Shown here: piece by piece, positions 33,960 through 43,509 of the stretch
Numbering within the stretch: the stretch's first letter is position 1
Layout of the letters: every line of letters begins with the position of its first letter
The notes under the pieces: model-generated
Seen by the model: only the letters and a program-made list of their open reading frames with translations
Database searches by the model: none
Told to the model about the DNA's origin: nothing
DNA from: Stenopsyche tienmushanensis
Taxonomy: Eukaryota; Arthropoda; Insecta; Trichoptera; Stenopsychidae
NCBI GenBank assembly: GCA_008973525.1
Contig: WACJ01000264.1
Span: 310,001-374,000, forward strand
DNA: 64,000 nt
Direction of reading: 5' to 3'
Translations under genes and position numbers: made by a program

Positions 33960-34262
33960 AAGGAACATGGGGACCCTCCACTGACTCGAGTTGTTTTATT
34001 GGTCCAGCAGATTTTTTTACTTAAAAACTAGCTAAAACAGCAGCATAAATCAATAAGATAGATAAGTATCGTTCGCGACCTTATTCAGCACGAGTCACCT
34101 ATGTAAATTAGACTCGGAGGGAGCTTCCGTTATCGTTCAGATTATAAAAAAATCCGCAAAAAGCCCTAAAAAAGATCGGAGCAATCATGAGGTCTGCATG
34201 TCCAACCGGTCCGCTTTTCGGACCGCTGGCATGACGAATGAGCACCTCGCAATTAAAGGACA
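33960..34262 (-). repeat. repeat A copy 8 with second palindrome
   Basis: Core hairpin ggtccgcttttcggacc at 34209-34225 and the decayed second palindrome near 34000 (ttattggtccagcag), about 220 bp apart, as in copy 10. The minus-strand frame reads SGPKSGPVGHADLM. Confidence 0.65.
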
Positions 34263-34519
34263 TACTTGAACATTTCTACAGAACGATTACGAACTCTCAT
34301 TACAAAATGAAGTTGTCCGAAGTAGACTGATCGGGGAGGTTGTTTAAATTTTACAATTTTACAAAACGAAGAAAAGAGCGATTAGCCAACTTAGTATATA
34401 TTATAAAAACGGACAGAGTCAATCAGTGTTGATTCATGTAAAGAAGAATAGTTAAATAAAATAAAAACCATGTGCAACTCTCGACCGGGTCGGTATTCTA
34501 CGTTTAGCGCCCCAAGCCC
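34263..34519 (-). repeat. repeat A-linked upstream region, copy 2
   Basis: Near-collinear with 18726-19040: cgaactctcattacaaaatg, acggacagagtcaatcagt, ataaaaaccatgtgcaactc. Confirms that the A element extends at least 300 bp beyond its core. Confidence 0.6.
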
Positions 34520-34990
34520 AGTTGCGTTGGTGACGGGCACCTGTTTTGCCACCCCCTTATTCCGGCCCTGGGACTCTGTGCGAAAGGGGACACCACTATT
34601 TTCATCAGCCTATGGCACACAGGGGAGAACAGCTCTGGTACTACGAATGACCGAAACCAATACGAGTTCCATATGGAAGGGGATCCCCTGCAGTCAATCA
34701 TCTGCCGCAGCCCCCTTCAAACTGAAGTTAGAGTCGTGGTAGTAGTAGCCTCGCGGTAGTATCCTCTTTTGACCTTATTCTCTCCTTCTCCATCTCACGT
34801 AGGCTGAAGGCAGCCTTCCGCATTGGTCACCTCCTTAGGACACTCTGTGTGGCTAGTTGGTGGGTACCTGGATCAAACAGTACAGTAGCGCGGGGCAATG
34901 GTATCTGCCTTAAAGAGACCGAAATACCAGTAAGTCACTGTTGTTTGATCATACCGTGTCAAATTAACAGTGCATCTAGTATATCTAGAT
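34520..34990 (-). repeat. repeat B copy 2
   Basis: Minus-strand copy: agtccttcaaactgaag-type block at 34700-34735, ctgtgtggctagttggtggg near 34850 and agcgcggggcaatgg near 34890 match 38000-38345 and 62660-62950. It follows directly on the A-linked region. Confidence 0.6.
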
Positions 34991-36019
34991 TCTTACCCAT
35001 GCGGGAAGATGTCCTTCCCGCAGACTCACAGCTGTAACCCCTCTCTCCGTAAATAAAACACAATAGTTAAGACGATAGGGTTTCTATCATCAACCGATCA
35101 CTCCGCTCGGTTTCACCACGGCTCGATAGAAGAACAAACCTCTACATTACACCGGAATCGATGCATAACTTTGGCCGTGGGAAGATGTAGTTCACGAACC
35201 ACCTCTTGAACCAATTTTTCAAACAAATCAACATTTCTTGATCAAAGTAGATTTTTAAAAATGTTTTCTGTAAATAGTTCATCGAAAATACCTTTTTTTA
35301 AGTATTGATAAATGTTTTTTTTATATTTCCGTGGTACCCCAATTTTCAATATTAATTTGGTTACAAACTCTTCGGAATGTTACATTACATGTTCAAATTT
35401 ATCTGATTGAAATATTAGTGAACATGGGAAATTTTAGCATAATTGCTGATATGTCGTTTATTCATGGGAATGAGAGATCTTAGATAATTTAGGTCAATTG
35501 GAATTTGCCTTTTTCGTAGCTTTATAGCTTTATATCGGTAATTATGTCTAAGCGTTTTATTGCCAATATTTGCAAGATGCATTAACAATGTATATTAAGT
35601 GAGATTTGATGCATTGCACATCGATTTTTTGCGATGCGCGCGCAGCCTCATTTAAAGCGTAATGCGCCCTGTTTCAGTATACGTCGCCTGCTTTATTTGT
35701 TGTTTACATTTGAATCTTTCCTATTGTGCAATGGCACTGATTGTATTCGATGTTCTCGGTACATATTGGAAGCTTAATTAATGTTGTACACGGTCTCCGT
35801 CGTATGGGACCCGACAAGATATGACGAGGAATCCGCCGTGTTGTTAATGAGATGCTCTCGATGGAACAAGTTGGAGGCATTTCACGGATCGTGGTGCAAC
35901 CTGGCAACCTTTCTCTTTCGGGAGATCACTGTAACGCTGGAGCTATCCGTGAGAACCACTAGACGCGTGATGAATGGACTGCGAGATTTATTGCCGGCCA
36001 ACATTCATTGCCACACTTT
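34991..36019. other. no recognised feature
   Basis: Mostly AT-rich. The stretch 35750-36000 is GC-richer and open on both strands, but no domain is recognisable. Confidence 0.35.
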
Positions 36020-36403
36020 TCAAGGCCGCTCCAGCGGAAGATGCGCTCCTGTCCACATTACCCGAAGGACATCTTCGATTTGTAACCCAGCCACTTGCCG
36101 AAGTTCTGCGTGTAGCAACAGTCGTGAATGAGGATAAGGATCGAAATATGTGGTGAACGCCCCGCGAATGGGAATGCGACGTTTCGGTAAAGCAAACTGC
36201 TGACACATTTGTTCCAAACGTGTCGCTACCAATTTTGGTATAATGTTAGTGTTGAAAATATCAGGTGTATGCCAGTTGTGAAATTGGATTCTGAAGGTGC
36301 GTCCTCTGTGATTTAATATGACATAGCTCGAATCACGGATCCCATGATTATATAAGGAAGGATCGATCCTTTTGTAGAAGGCTTCAGACACCATCTCTAA
36401 CAA
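36020..36403 (-). CDS. 127-codon open frame, unknown
   Basis: An uninterrupted frame with ATG at 36403 and a balanced composition (for example HRGRTFRIQFHNWHTPDIFN and KLVATRLEQMCQQFALPKRR). It is among the longest frames in the window and lies in a GC-richer patch. It has no signal peptide or membrane segment. Overlapping frames on the plus strand (35781-36131) are also open, as expected of a GC-richer patch, so this may be chance, an exon, or an unrecognised mobile-element fragment. I do not recognise the family. Confidence 0.25.
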   Translation of the reverse strand: MLEMVSEAFYKRIDPSLYNHGIRDSSYVILNHRGRTFRIQFHNWHTPDIFNTNIIPKLVATRLEQMCQQFALPKRRIPIRGAFTTYFDPYPHSRLLLHAELRQVAGLQIEDVLRVMWTGAHLPLERP

Positions 36404-36472
36404 TTATCTTAATCAGATCTATTAGCTAATCTCTTAATAAACCAACTGGGTTTCAAAACAAACATATTCTAC

Positions 36473-36660
36473 ATATATAAAAATGGTTGAATGTATGTTT
36501 GTATTGTATACACTCCTATACCATTCAATCAAATACAATGAAACTTTGTTAAGTTATTGGGCGCACGCTCAAAAAGGTTTTTAATTTAACTATTATTTGT
36601 GTGTGGAATATGTTTAGCGAAACGTTTAGCGCTTGCACCATTTGCAAAAATTCTCATAAA
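36473..36660 (+). mobile_element. Helitron-like 5' end, subfamily 1 copy 3
   Basis: Starts tatataaaaatggttgaatg and continues with tatgtttgtattgtatacac, tcctataccattcaatcaaa and cgaaacgtttagcgcttgca, aligned with the copies at 17.3 and 33.3 kb. Confidence 0.45.
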
Positions 36661-37340
36661 CTTATAGTTAGATATGAAAAACTGATGTTCATCTTTAAAA
36701 TGTATGCACCCTTATAAGACAGCCTATATTGAAATATTAATATTTTCATGAAAAATTATTTAAATATAATATAATAATATAAAAAGTAAGTTTTTAGGGG
36801 CATTAATTTTTACTCTAAAATCAGAATTTCCTCTGATACAAAAATTAGGATAAATAGAGTCAAAGAACCAATTTTCTATGGCGGTGCTTATTTACAACAT
36901 GAAAAGAAGAGCAATTGAGGAAGAAATCATGGTATTTGGCAATCAGATGATACCAATTTTGAATGAGATTACATTTGCTTCAGTATTATTATAATGTTAG
37001 GTCATACGATTTGAATGCATAATACAATATATATTTTAGTAAAAATTGCTTGAATTCAATGCAATCGATCAACAAATATCCACGTATTTTACAAGGGCAA
37101 TTCAAATATAACAAGGAATTTATTAGCGATATATAAAAATACAAACGGAGTATCTTATTTTTCTACATATTTCCCTTTATAAGAAAAATCAATTGGATAG
37201 GAAGCTTCTTGATCCCGTCACTGAAGAAAGAAGGCAAGAAGTAGCAACCTCTGTTGCGCAATGCGTAATTATTCGTTTTCGAAGAACAGTTAGATGATGC
37301 TACTGTAAGTAAGACTCAAGTGTTTGATTGGATCCAAAAG
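36661..37340. other. no recognised feature
   Basis: AT-rich, nothing identified. Confidence 0.4.
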
Positions 37341-37412
37341 ATTCGTTAAGGTCTGAAAGAATTCGTTAAGGTCTGAAAGAATTCGTTAAGGTCTGAAAGA
37401 ATTCGTAAAGGT
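37341..37412. repeat. 20-bp tandem repeat, about 3.6 units
   Basis: The unit attcgttaaggtctgaaaga starts at 37341, 37361 and 37381, with a partial mutated fourth unit from 37401. The three full units are identical, so the array is young. Confidence 0.9.
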
Positions 37413-37559
37413 TACAGTACTTTGGGATTCAAAAGATATTTTGATTTTCAGAGATTTTGAGAAATTGTTCAAAAAATATGTTCATCCTTTGAAATACATG
37501 ATTTCATATTTATGCGGCGTGTAGAAATCGTAATTGAGATACCAACCTTCAAATGAAAA

Positions 37560-38400
37560 ACTAAGTCTGCCCTGATGCCGCGTGATAGGGAAATCGTAAT
37601 AGAAAACCGCGTTTATTGGAAGAGCCCAGGTACGAATGGGCTCTATGATGCCCAATTTTAAAACCCCGAGGGGGGGAGCCAACCCTACGCCCGTGGACAA
37701 CGGTTGAACCTCTGGGGTAATGATGTGGAGTAGAGATGCACGAAAGCAGCCTCGTTGATTTGCTCATCAAATGCTGTTGGAGAAGCCCAGCTAACATAAA
37801 TTGGGTAACCCAGCTAACATAAGGTACGCAGCTCACCCTGTGCTGGAAGTTATAGGAAGCTACAAAAACAGGTGGAATCTGAGCAAAAAGCATCACCACT
37901 ATCCTCAACAGCCTAGTGCATTTAGGAAAGAACAACATTAGGCTCAAAAATGACTGAACCGATATGAGTACCATGGGGAAGGGATCTGCTACAACTCCCT
38001 TCAAACTGAGGCTGGACTCTATCCTTCTTCCTCCAATGCACCTCGGGTGCATATTATCTGGCGTTGATTATCCTGCGGGAACCTCGCCTCCTTTGGAGGT
38101 CGCGAAGTAAAAGGGTAGCGTTTTTCGTGGGATCAAAAGACCAGTGGAGAACACTCTCCGTGTGTGTAGTCCGGGAAAACCGGAACAGATCGCACAGCGG
38201 CACCAGTAATGGGGTCTGAATTGTAAGACCATGCACACCTTTAAAACCCTGTCTATCCATAAAACCCTACAATAAAAGAGACGTAGATAATAGTCCTGCA
38301 TACCTAGTCTGGAGGCCTCTTGGGACAGATCGTCCAGTGGCGCGGGGCATGGACTCTGGAAAGAATCCAAAATGCCACTAAGTCACCGTCTGCCCGATCT
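37560..38400 (-). repeat. repeat B copy 3, longest
   Basis: About 0.84 kb on the minus strand, with all blocks seen in other copies: cggactacacacacggagag-like start, caaactgaggctgg, gctgttgaggatagtggtga, agcacagggtgagctgcg, atgagcaaatcaacgaggct and the C-rich end. A 163-codon frame (37561-38052) runs through it, and parts of the peptide (LMLAGL, MSKSTRLLS, HYPRGS, GRRVGSPP) recur in copy 1. ttatgttagctgggt is locally duplicated near 37800. It may be part of a larger transposon; no known domain was seen. Confidence 0.6.
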
Positions 38401-38439
38401 TACCTGTTCTTCTGTGTACTAAAACTTATACAGTAGAAA

Positions 38440-38860
38440 GACAGATAAAAGACAGCGACTTACTGAATTGGGAGTTCATTATAATCGAACCCATTTCCTG
38501 GGCTGCTGTACGGTCTATTCTGGGTTACCCGGACTAGCTACACAAAGAGTGTCTTCCACTGATCCTTTAGCTACACGAGAAACGCAAGGAGCAGAGCGTC
38601 TAGGTTCCTACCTCTTTTGCCCCACGCCCTCCAGATTCTGCAGGAAAAAACTCGTATCCGTTCGAGTACACAGCACCCCCATTTATGGGTACGCAGCACA
38701 GGGCTACCTGCGCACCCAACTCATGTTAGGTGGGCTACCCCAGGAGCGATTGATGAGCAAACTGACGGGGTTAGGTAAGCGTAGGCGTTGGTTCCTCTCC
38801 CCCCCTCCCTGTGGTTTTATGAGTGGGCATCGTGAAGTCTAACACTCACCCGGGAACTTA
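38440..38860 (+). repeat. repeat B copy 4, inverted to copy 3
   Basis: Plus-strand copy beginning gggctgctgtacggtctatt and ggttacccggactagctaca, then tttatgggtacgcagcacag and the C-rich end with gtggttttatgagtgggcat. It is shorter than copy 3 through internal deletion. Copies 3 and 4 diverge from a centre near 38.42 kb. Confidence 0.6.
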
Positions 38861-38914
38861 TATAGTAGCCGTAACTTGTGATAAACTCACCTAATTATAC
38901 TGAGAACACCCAGC

Positions 38915-39015
38915 TTACGGTTTAGACTTGGCAGGAGGCATTAGAAGGGCAACGATTTCAAGACAACGCCGCGGTTGAACAATACGTGTGCAACTGCTTT
39001 TTGGAGCGCCCGCCT
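38915..39015 (+). repeat. dispersed repeat S, copy 2
   Basis: tttcaagacaacgccgcggt and caatacgtgtgcaactgctt match 2575-2620. Located just past the end of repeat B copy 4. Confidence 0.5.
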
Positions 39016-40284
39016 TCTTTCCTAAGTGACGGTATCAAGACGCTTCCTATTCGATGGAATAAATATATTTCTATTGAAGGGAATTATGTAGAAAAATAAG
39101 ATACGCCATTTGTATTTTATATATCACTAATAAATTTGTACAGCAAATTTTCGGGTTATATTTGAATCACCCTCGTACTTTATAATATTTGAATTATGAG
39201 ATATAAAGATGTGATTGATCCTAAAAAAATACATCCATTTTTTTTCTTTTGGATAAATCTTGATAAAACTATTAATTATCATAGCATTACAACATCATCG
39301 TGATTTTATACCATCGTCTCATATACGCGGGGATTTTTTTAATATTCAAATTAATGGATCCAATTATCCAAAAACATGCGCTTTAAATCGTCGTTACTAT
39401 ATTGAATGTCTTCATTTATGACATGGAATATAACAGTTGAATGTATCATCTATTCTCCATGTGAAAAAAAAACATATCCCCATGTAAGGAACGGTCTACA
39501 TAAAATATACGAGCGACTTCCTTTCGTTTATGCAAATGGTGCTAATCGAGACTTGATTTATGCCGATCATAAATAATGCTGTTTGCATTAGGATTGTTAA
39601 CATGATACGCGTTAAGAAGAGCAAATTTTTACAACTGGAGTATCAGGAAGAGGAATCTCTGCTAATTTATGGCTACAACTCCACTTTAAGGAATGCCGGG
39701 TCGTAAGTTTATTGATGTAACGACTTTTGAATTACCATATTGATTCTATTTCTGGAATAAGCTCGGAAAAAAATGCCTGCAGATGGATGAGATACACGAT
39801 TTTCAATATGCAACGCTATGCTTGTTTTGACGCTATGCAAATTAAAATGTTGCATGATACTTTGTCGACAATGGCAATAATGATTTTATGATAATTTAAT
39901 GTTCGTCTATCCAATGGTTACTTAACTTAAATGTCGTATTTAATCTAAGAGAGCTGTATACTAGACTTTTATATCATTATCATCATAGTGCAGCCACAAA
40001 CAGTCCGCTGCAGAACTAGGGACTCTTCAATATCCATTCACAGGAAGGGGTTACATCCAATTTATAAAGACTGAATAATTTTCCTCAGGAGATAATGAAA
40101 AACTAAACTAGACGATCTTGTTGATTTTATTGCAACACGCAGAATACAGACACAGAGAATTGCACATGGTTTTTATTTTACTTGACCATTCTACTTTACA
40201 TGAATCAACAATGATTGACTGTTCGTTTTTATAATATATACTAAGTTGTCTAAGCCGGCATAAGCCCGAAATAAAATAAAAACA
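39016..40284. other. no recognised feature
   Basis: About 1.25 kb, AT-rich, no repeat match or coding signal noted. Confidence 0.45.
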
Positions 40285-40640
40285 GCAACGCGAGGCGCTC
40301 ATTCGTCATGTCGGCGGTCTGAAAAGCGGACCGGTTGTACACAGAACGTTTTACGGCATTTTTGGGAAAAAATGGGGAAACCCACTCATAAAACCTATAT
40401 ATTTATATATTTTATTAATTTATTCTGCTATCTTAGCTATTTTTTAGTTTTAAGTTAAAAAATCTATCTAGTTTCTCCATATATAGCTTTTGGGAATATT
40501 CGTATACTATTTAAAAATATACATTATAATAATATATTGCATCCATATTAATGTTATTTAACTTTATTTAAATTGGGGGAGGACGCAAGTTAGATACTTG
40601 CCACGGGCATTTCATACCCTCGTTACGGCTCTAACAGACT
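40285..40640 (+). repeat. repeat A copy 9 with hAT-like terminus
   Basis: Starts with gcgaggcgctcattcgtcat and the hairpin ggtctgaaaagcggacc (40317-40333), then an AT-rich middle, a G-run, gatacttgccacgggcat and ataccctcgttacggctct. The last block is the inverted form of the CAGAGCCGTAACGAGG terminus at 18414. Copy length is about 355 bp. Confidence 0.65.
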
Positions 40641-40814
40641 TTCAATATAAAAATAATAATGGGATTGCAAAAAGTTAGTAAAATTAGGATTTATTCCGAC
40701 TTAATTTAGTAATGAAAATGATCTTCCTCTTCAATAAGTTTAAATCCCATGGATGCTTCTATTATTACTATTTTTGGATCTGTAAAATGATGATTCCTTT
40801 AAAAAATCGTAGAC

Positions 40815-41157
40815 GGTGTCCGCAGTAGATTTTGGGCGGTCCGGTCTTTTTTTGTCCGTCAAAGTCCCAGTCACCCAGTGACTTTTGCATCCCCTTTAAT
40901 AGAAATCTTTATGATTTTGGCGATTTCTCTGATTGAAACACCTTTATTTCGAAGTGTAATTACAGAGGCACGAATCATGATAAATATGATTGATTTTTGC
41001 ATTTAAAATTTTTGAAAATTGATGTTAAATAGTCGTCATTTAAACTTTAAAAGATAGTCGAAGTACGATTTAAATTTTTCAAAACATCCATTAATTTCAA
41101 AATGTACTCAAAAACGATAATATGCTAGGCGTTTTCAAATTTATTGTCGATAGGGTA
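40815..41157 (-). mobile_element. Tc1-like 5' end: DNA-binding region plus terminal repeat
   Basis: On the minus strand 40830-40965 encodes LRNKGVSIREIAKIIKIS, a helix-turn-helix, and after a one-base shift GTLTDKKRPDRPKST. This is the bipartite DNA-binding domain of Tc1-like transposases. The terminal-repeat block gcgttttcaaatttattgtc lies at 41129-41148. Catalytic domain absent. Confidence 0.65.
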
Positions 41158-41172
41158 CAAAATAATAAAAAC

Positions 41173-41345
41173 AAACTTCCTATAGCGTCCATTTCGTTTG
41201 CGGCGTCTTTTATAAAAGCAATAAAATATATAAAGCCAATAGGCGTTAGTCAAATGCACTTGTTAACAAAACACGTACAATTTTTTTATGGGTGCCTAAC
41301 TTTCTATAGCATGGTCCTTATTTTGATGCTATAGAAGGGTTGATC
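41173..41345. mobile_element. pogo-like terminal sequences
   Basis: The right end, in reverse complement, reads tcaacccttctatagcatca and then aggaccatgctatagaaag, matching 46047-46100 in opposite orientation. ctatagcgtccat near 41180 matches the end at 58.77-58.79 kb. The pattern agrees with pogo/Tigger-type termini, which often repeat short motifs near the end. No coding. Confidence 0.5.
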
Positions 41346-41665
41346 GTATTACATATTTTAGGGTACCCGAAAGTATTCAAAAAAAATTAAAACTTATGTT
41401 TGAGCCTAATTTTTGTTCAGACCTTTGTAATTTTTTTTTTGTAGAATTATTTTAAAACATTTTATTATCAAGGGTAAAATTTCCAGAGGCAAAATGTTTT
41501 TATATCATCTCAAAGCATAAAAAAAAATCAAAAGAACAATTTATTTTTTACCATGCCATATCATAAATTTCTTATACCCCAATTATTGTAAAAAAAATAA
41601 TACAACAAAAAAGATTTTTTAATTATATGAGTATAGGGAATTTTTACTTTAGGGACGCTTGGAAA
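41346..41665. other. no recognised feature
   Basis: AT-rich spacer with several homopolymer runs. Confidence 0.4.
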
Positions 41666-42200
41666 CAGTGGCGTAACTACTAATTGGCGAGCTTATGCGA
41701 CGTCTAGGGGCACTAACTGTCTAATCTATGTATACATATATACAGTACATATATGTTTTTCAAATTGTTATATCAACCCGTTTCCTTACCGGTGATGTAT
41801 TTACTACACATCGTCTCAAATAATGGGAATATCGATATGAAATATAATAGATACAGGGTTCATAATTTTCGTATTCCTTCGTAATATAATTACGAATCAT
41901 ATCAAAGTATTATAATATAAAAGCATTCACCTGCAGCGACGGAAATAAATAATTTGTCGGGAAATCGGGAATTTTGCGAGTTTTAGACCGTGTCTCAGCA
42001 GAAAGGAGTTTTATCAGTCACATTGATGGTTTTATTCGAACTAGCATTTAAATATCAGATAATTTCAAAATAATATTTGATTTTTTTTTAGTGTTTTATT
42101 TATCTATTTTAGAATTATATTTTTATCTTTTCTTAAATAAATAAAATTCATCATTGGTAGCACTTAATCTGGCTTATCTTCCACGTTTGAAGTTATTTTG
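41666..42200 (+). mobile_element. hAT element, copy 2, with 5' terminal repeat
   Basis: Begins CAGTGGCGTAACTACTAATT, a typical hAT terminus, then gcgacgtctaggggcac, ttaccggtgatgtatttact and the block gggaatatcgatatgaaat shared with 31.4 and 56.4 kb. The coding remnant is shorter than in the other copies: the FKYL region runs straight into AT-rich sequence, so the dimerisation domain is deleted. No right terminal repeat located. Confidence 0.7.
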
Positions 42201-42241
42201 AAGCTTAAAACATTGATTGCATTAAATCCTTGAAGATTTAG

Positions 42242-42455
42242 TTAACACAATTACAGCGGGCGAATTTTTGCAATACTGTTTTTTTTAATTCTCACTAAAA
42301 TGTGCATAACTGTTGAAGTTTTGATAAATTGATAAATAAAAATGATACATTTTAGCAAATAAATAAATTTTGTGAATGAATTTTCTTGTGTTCTACGATT
42401 TATGCACAGTATTTGCGAACAAGAAAATTTTCGTTTCCCGCTGTTAAAGTGTTAA
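42242..42455. mobile_element. piggyBac-like MITE, 206 bp, with TTAA duplication
   Basis: TTAA at 42242-42245 and 42452-42455. Inverted ends CACAATTACAGCGGG and, in reverse complement, CACTTTAACAGCGGG agree at 12 of 15 positions. The termini resemble those of the MITE at 30.8-31.3 kb, so they are probably related families. Non-coding. Confidence 0.75.
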
Positions 42456-43284
42456 TATCAATGTATTTAACAGCCTTTTGGACTAAAAATTGATGACTTT
42501 AAAAGCTTCGATGTACATAAATAAGCACTCAATCAGACAATGCGATTGAAGCTCATTGAGCACGAATTTCGAACAAAAATACAGAACTGATAGACAGCCA
42601 AAGGTCATCATTTTCCTCATCTTTTATTGGGTCATATTGTTGTCTATTTATTGCATTATTTTCCCTGTACGTGGTCTTGATAATATACCATCCGTGATCC
42701 AAAATTGGACCGTCTGCATCATTTTTAGACCATGAAAGCATAAATTATCCGCAGGATGATCGAATAGACATTAAGTTGTGAGGCAATGATTTTTAATGAC
42801 TCTTGATTAAAATGCACCGATAGCGTCCACACACTTTGAGGACAATAGGTATCGTATGCAAATATCTTTAGAAAAATTCTAGCACAGTCGAGCCTTGAAC
42901 ACTTTTTCGACGGTTCTTCTATTATTTCGACGCGCCTTGGGGGACAATAAAAAGATGATACATATATTCAGTATTACGATTAATTCTTGCATTAACGACG
43001 GATCTCGATAACAACCATTAATAATTTCGGGCATTTGCATTAGGAATAAGGTCATCTGCGTATCGGGTCTATGGAAAATTGTTTCGTTTTTTGTGAGCTG
43101 CTTAATAATTATCGGTATCGATTCCGTGGCGAATTGTTTGTTATGGGCTATAAATATTACCAAACATCGACCTTGCAAATTGGCACTGCCATTCCTGAAT
43201 AAATGATCATTCACATCCACGATGATAAAATAAGTAATGAATCTACTTCTTTTGATTACGAACTAAGGCAATCAATTGATGGAT
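42456..43284. other. no recognised feature
   Basis: A 113-codon minus-strand frame (42879-43220) is the only notable thing; it has no recognisable domain and I do not call it. Confidence 0.35.
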
Positions 43285-43285
43285 T

Positions 43286-43382
43286 TCGGTAATTTGCGAA
43301 GGCGCTTAAAAGCCGGAGATCAGTGCACAATGACCTAGGATATGAGATCATTTTGGGGTTCAAATCCTTACCGAAAGATTTT
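43286..43382 (+). ncRNA. tRNA-like or SINE-like Pol III element (weak)
   Basis: ggggttcaaatcc is an excellent B box and T arm (stem tgggg/cctta around loop ttcaaat). tttcgg upstream pairs with ccgaaa downstream like an acceptor stem. tgacctaggatatg could be an A box. A run of nine T follows, as in a Pol III terminator. However, the length (about 95 nt) and lack of a normal D arm or anticodon arm do not fit a tRNA. A decayed tRNA-derived SINE or tRNA pseudogene is more likely. Confidence 0.3.
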
Positions 43383-43509
43383 TTTTTTGTGTTATCTAAA
43401 CACATTTATCACGGTTGCTTTTAATTATGATGAAAAATATGCGATTTGTCCACACTGATCGCGCCCCGATCTAAACAATAAGATATTTCAAATTTCCGAT
43501 AATCCTTTA

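Noticed and set aside
37341..37412. CRISPR-like array
   Set aside because: Units are directly adjacent with no spacers; it is a simple tandem repeat in eukaryotic DNA.
42879..43220. 113-codon minus-strand frame
   Set aside because: No domain, no neighbouring exon signals and no repeat match.
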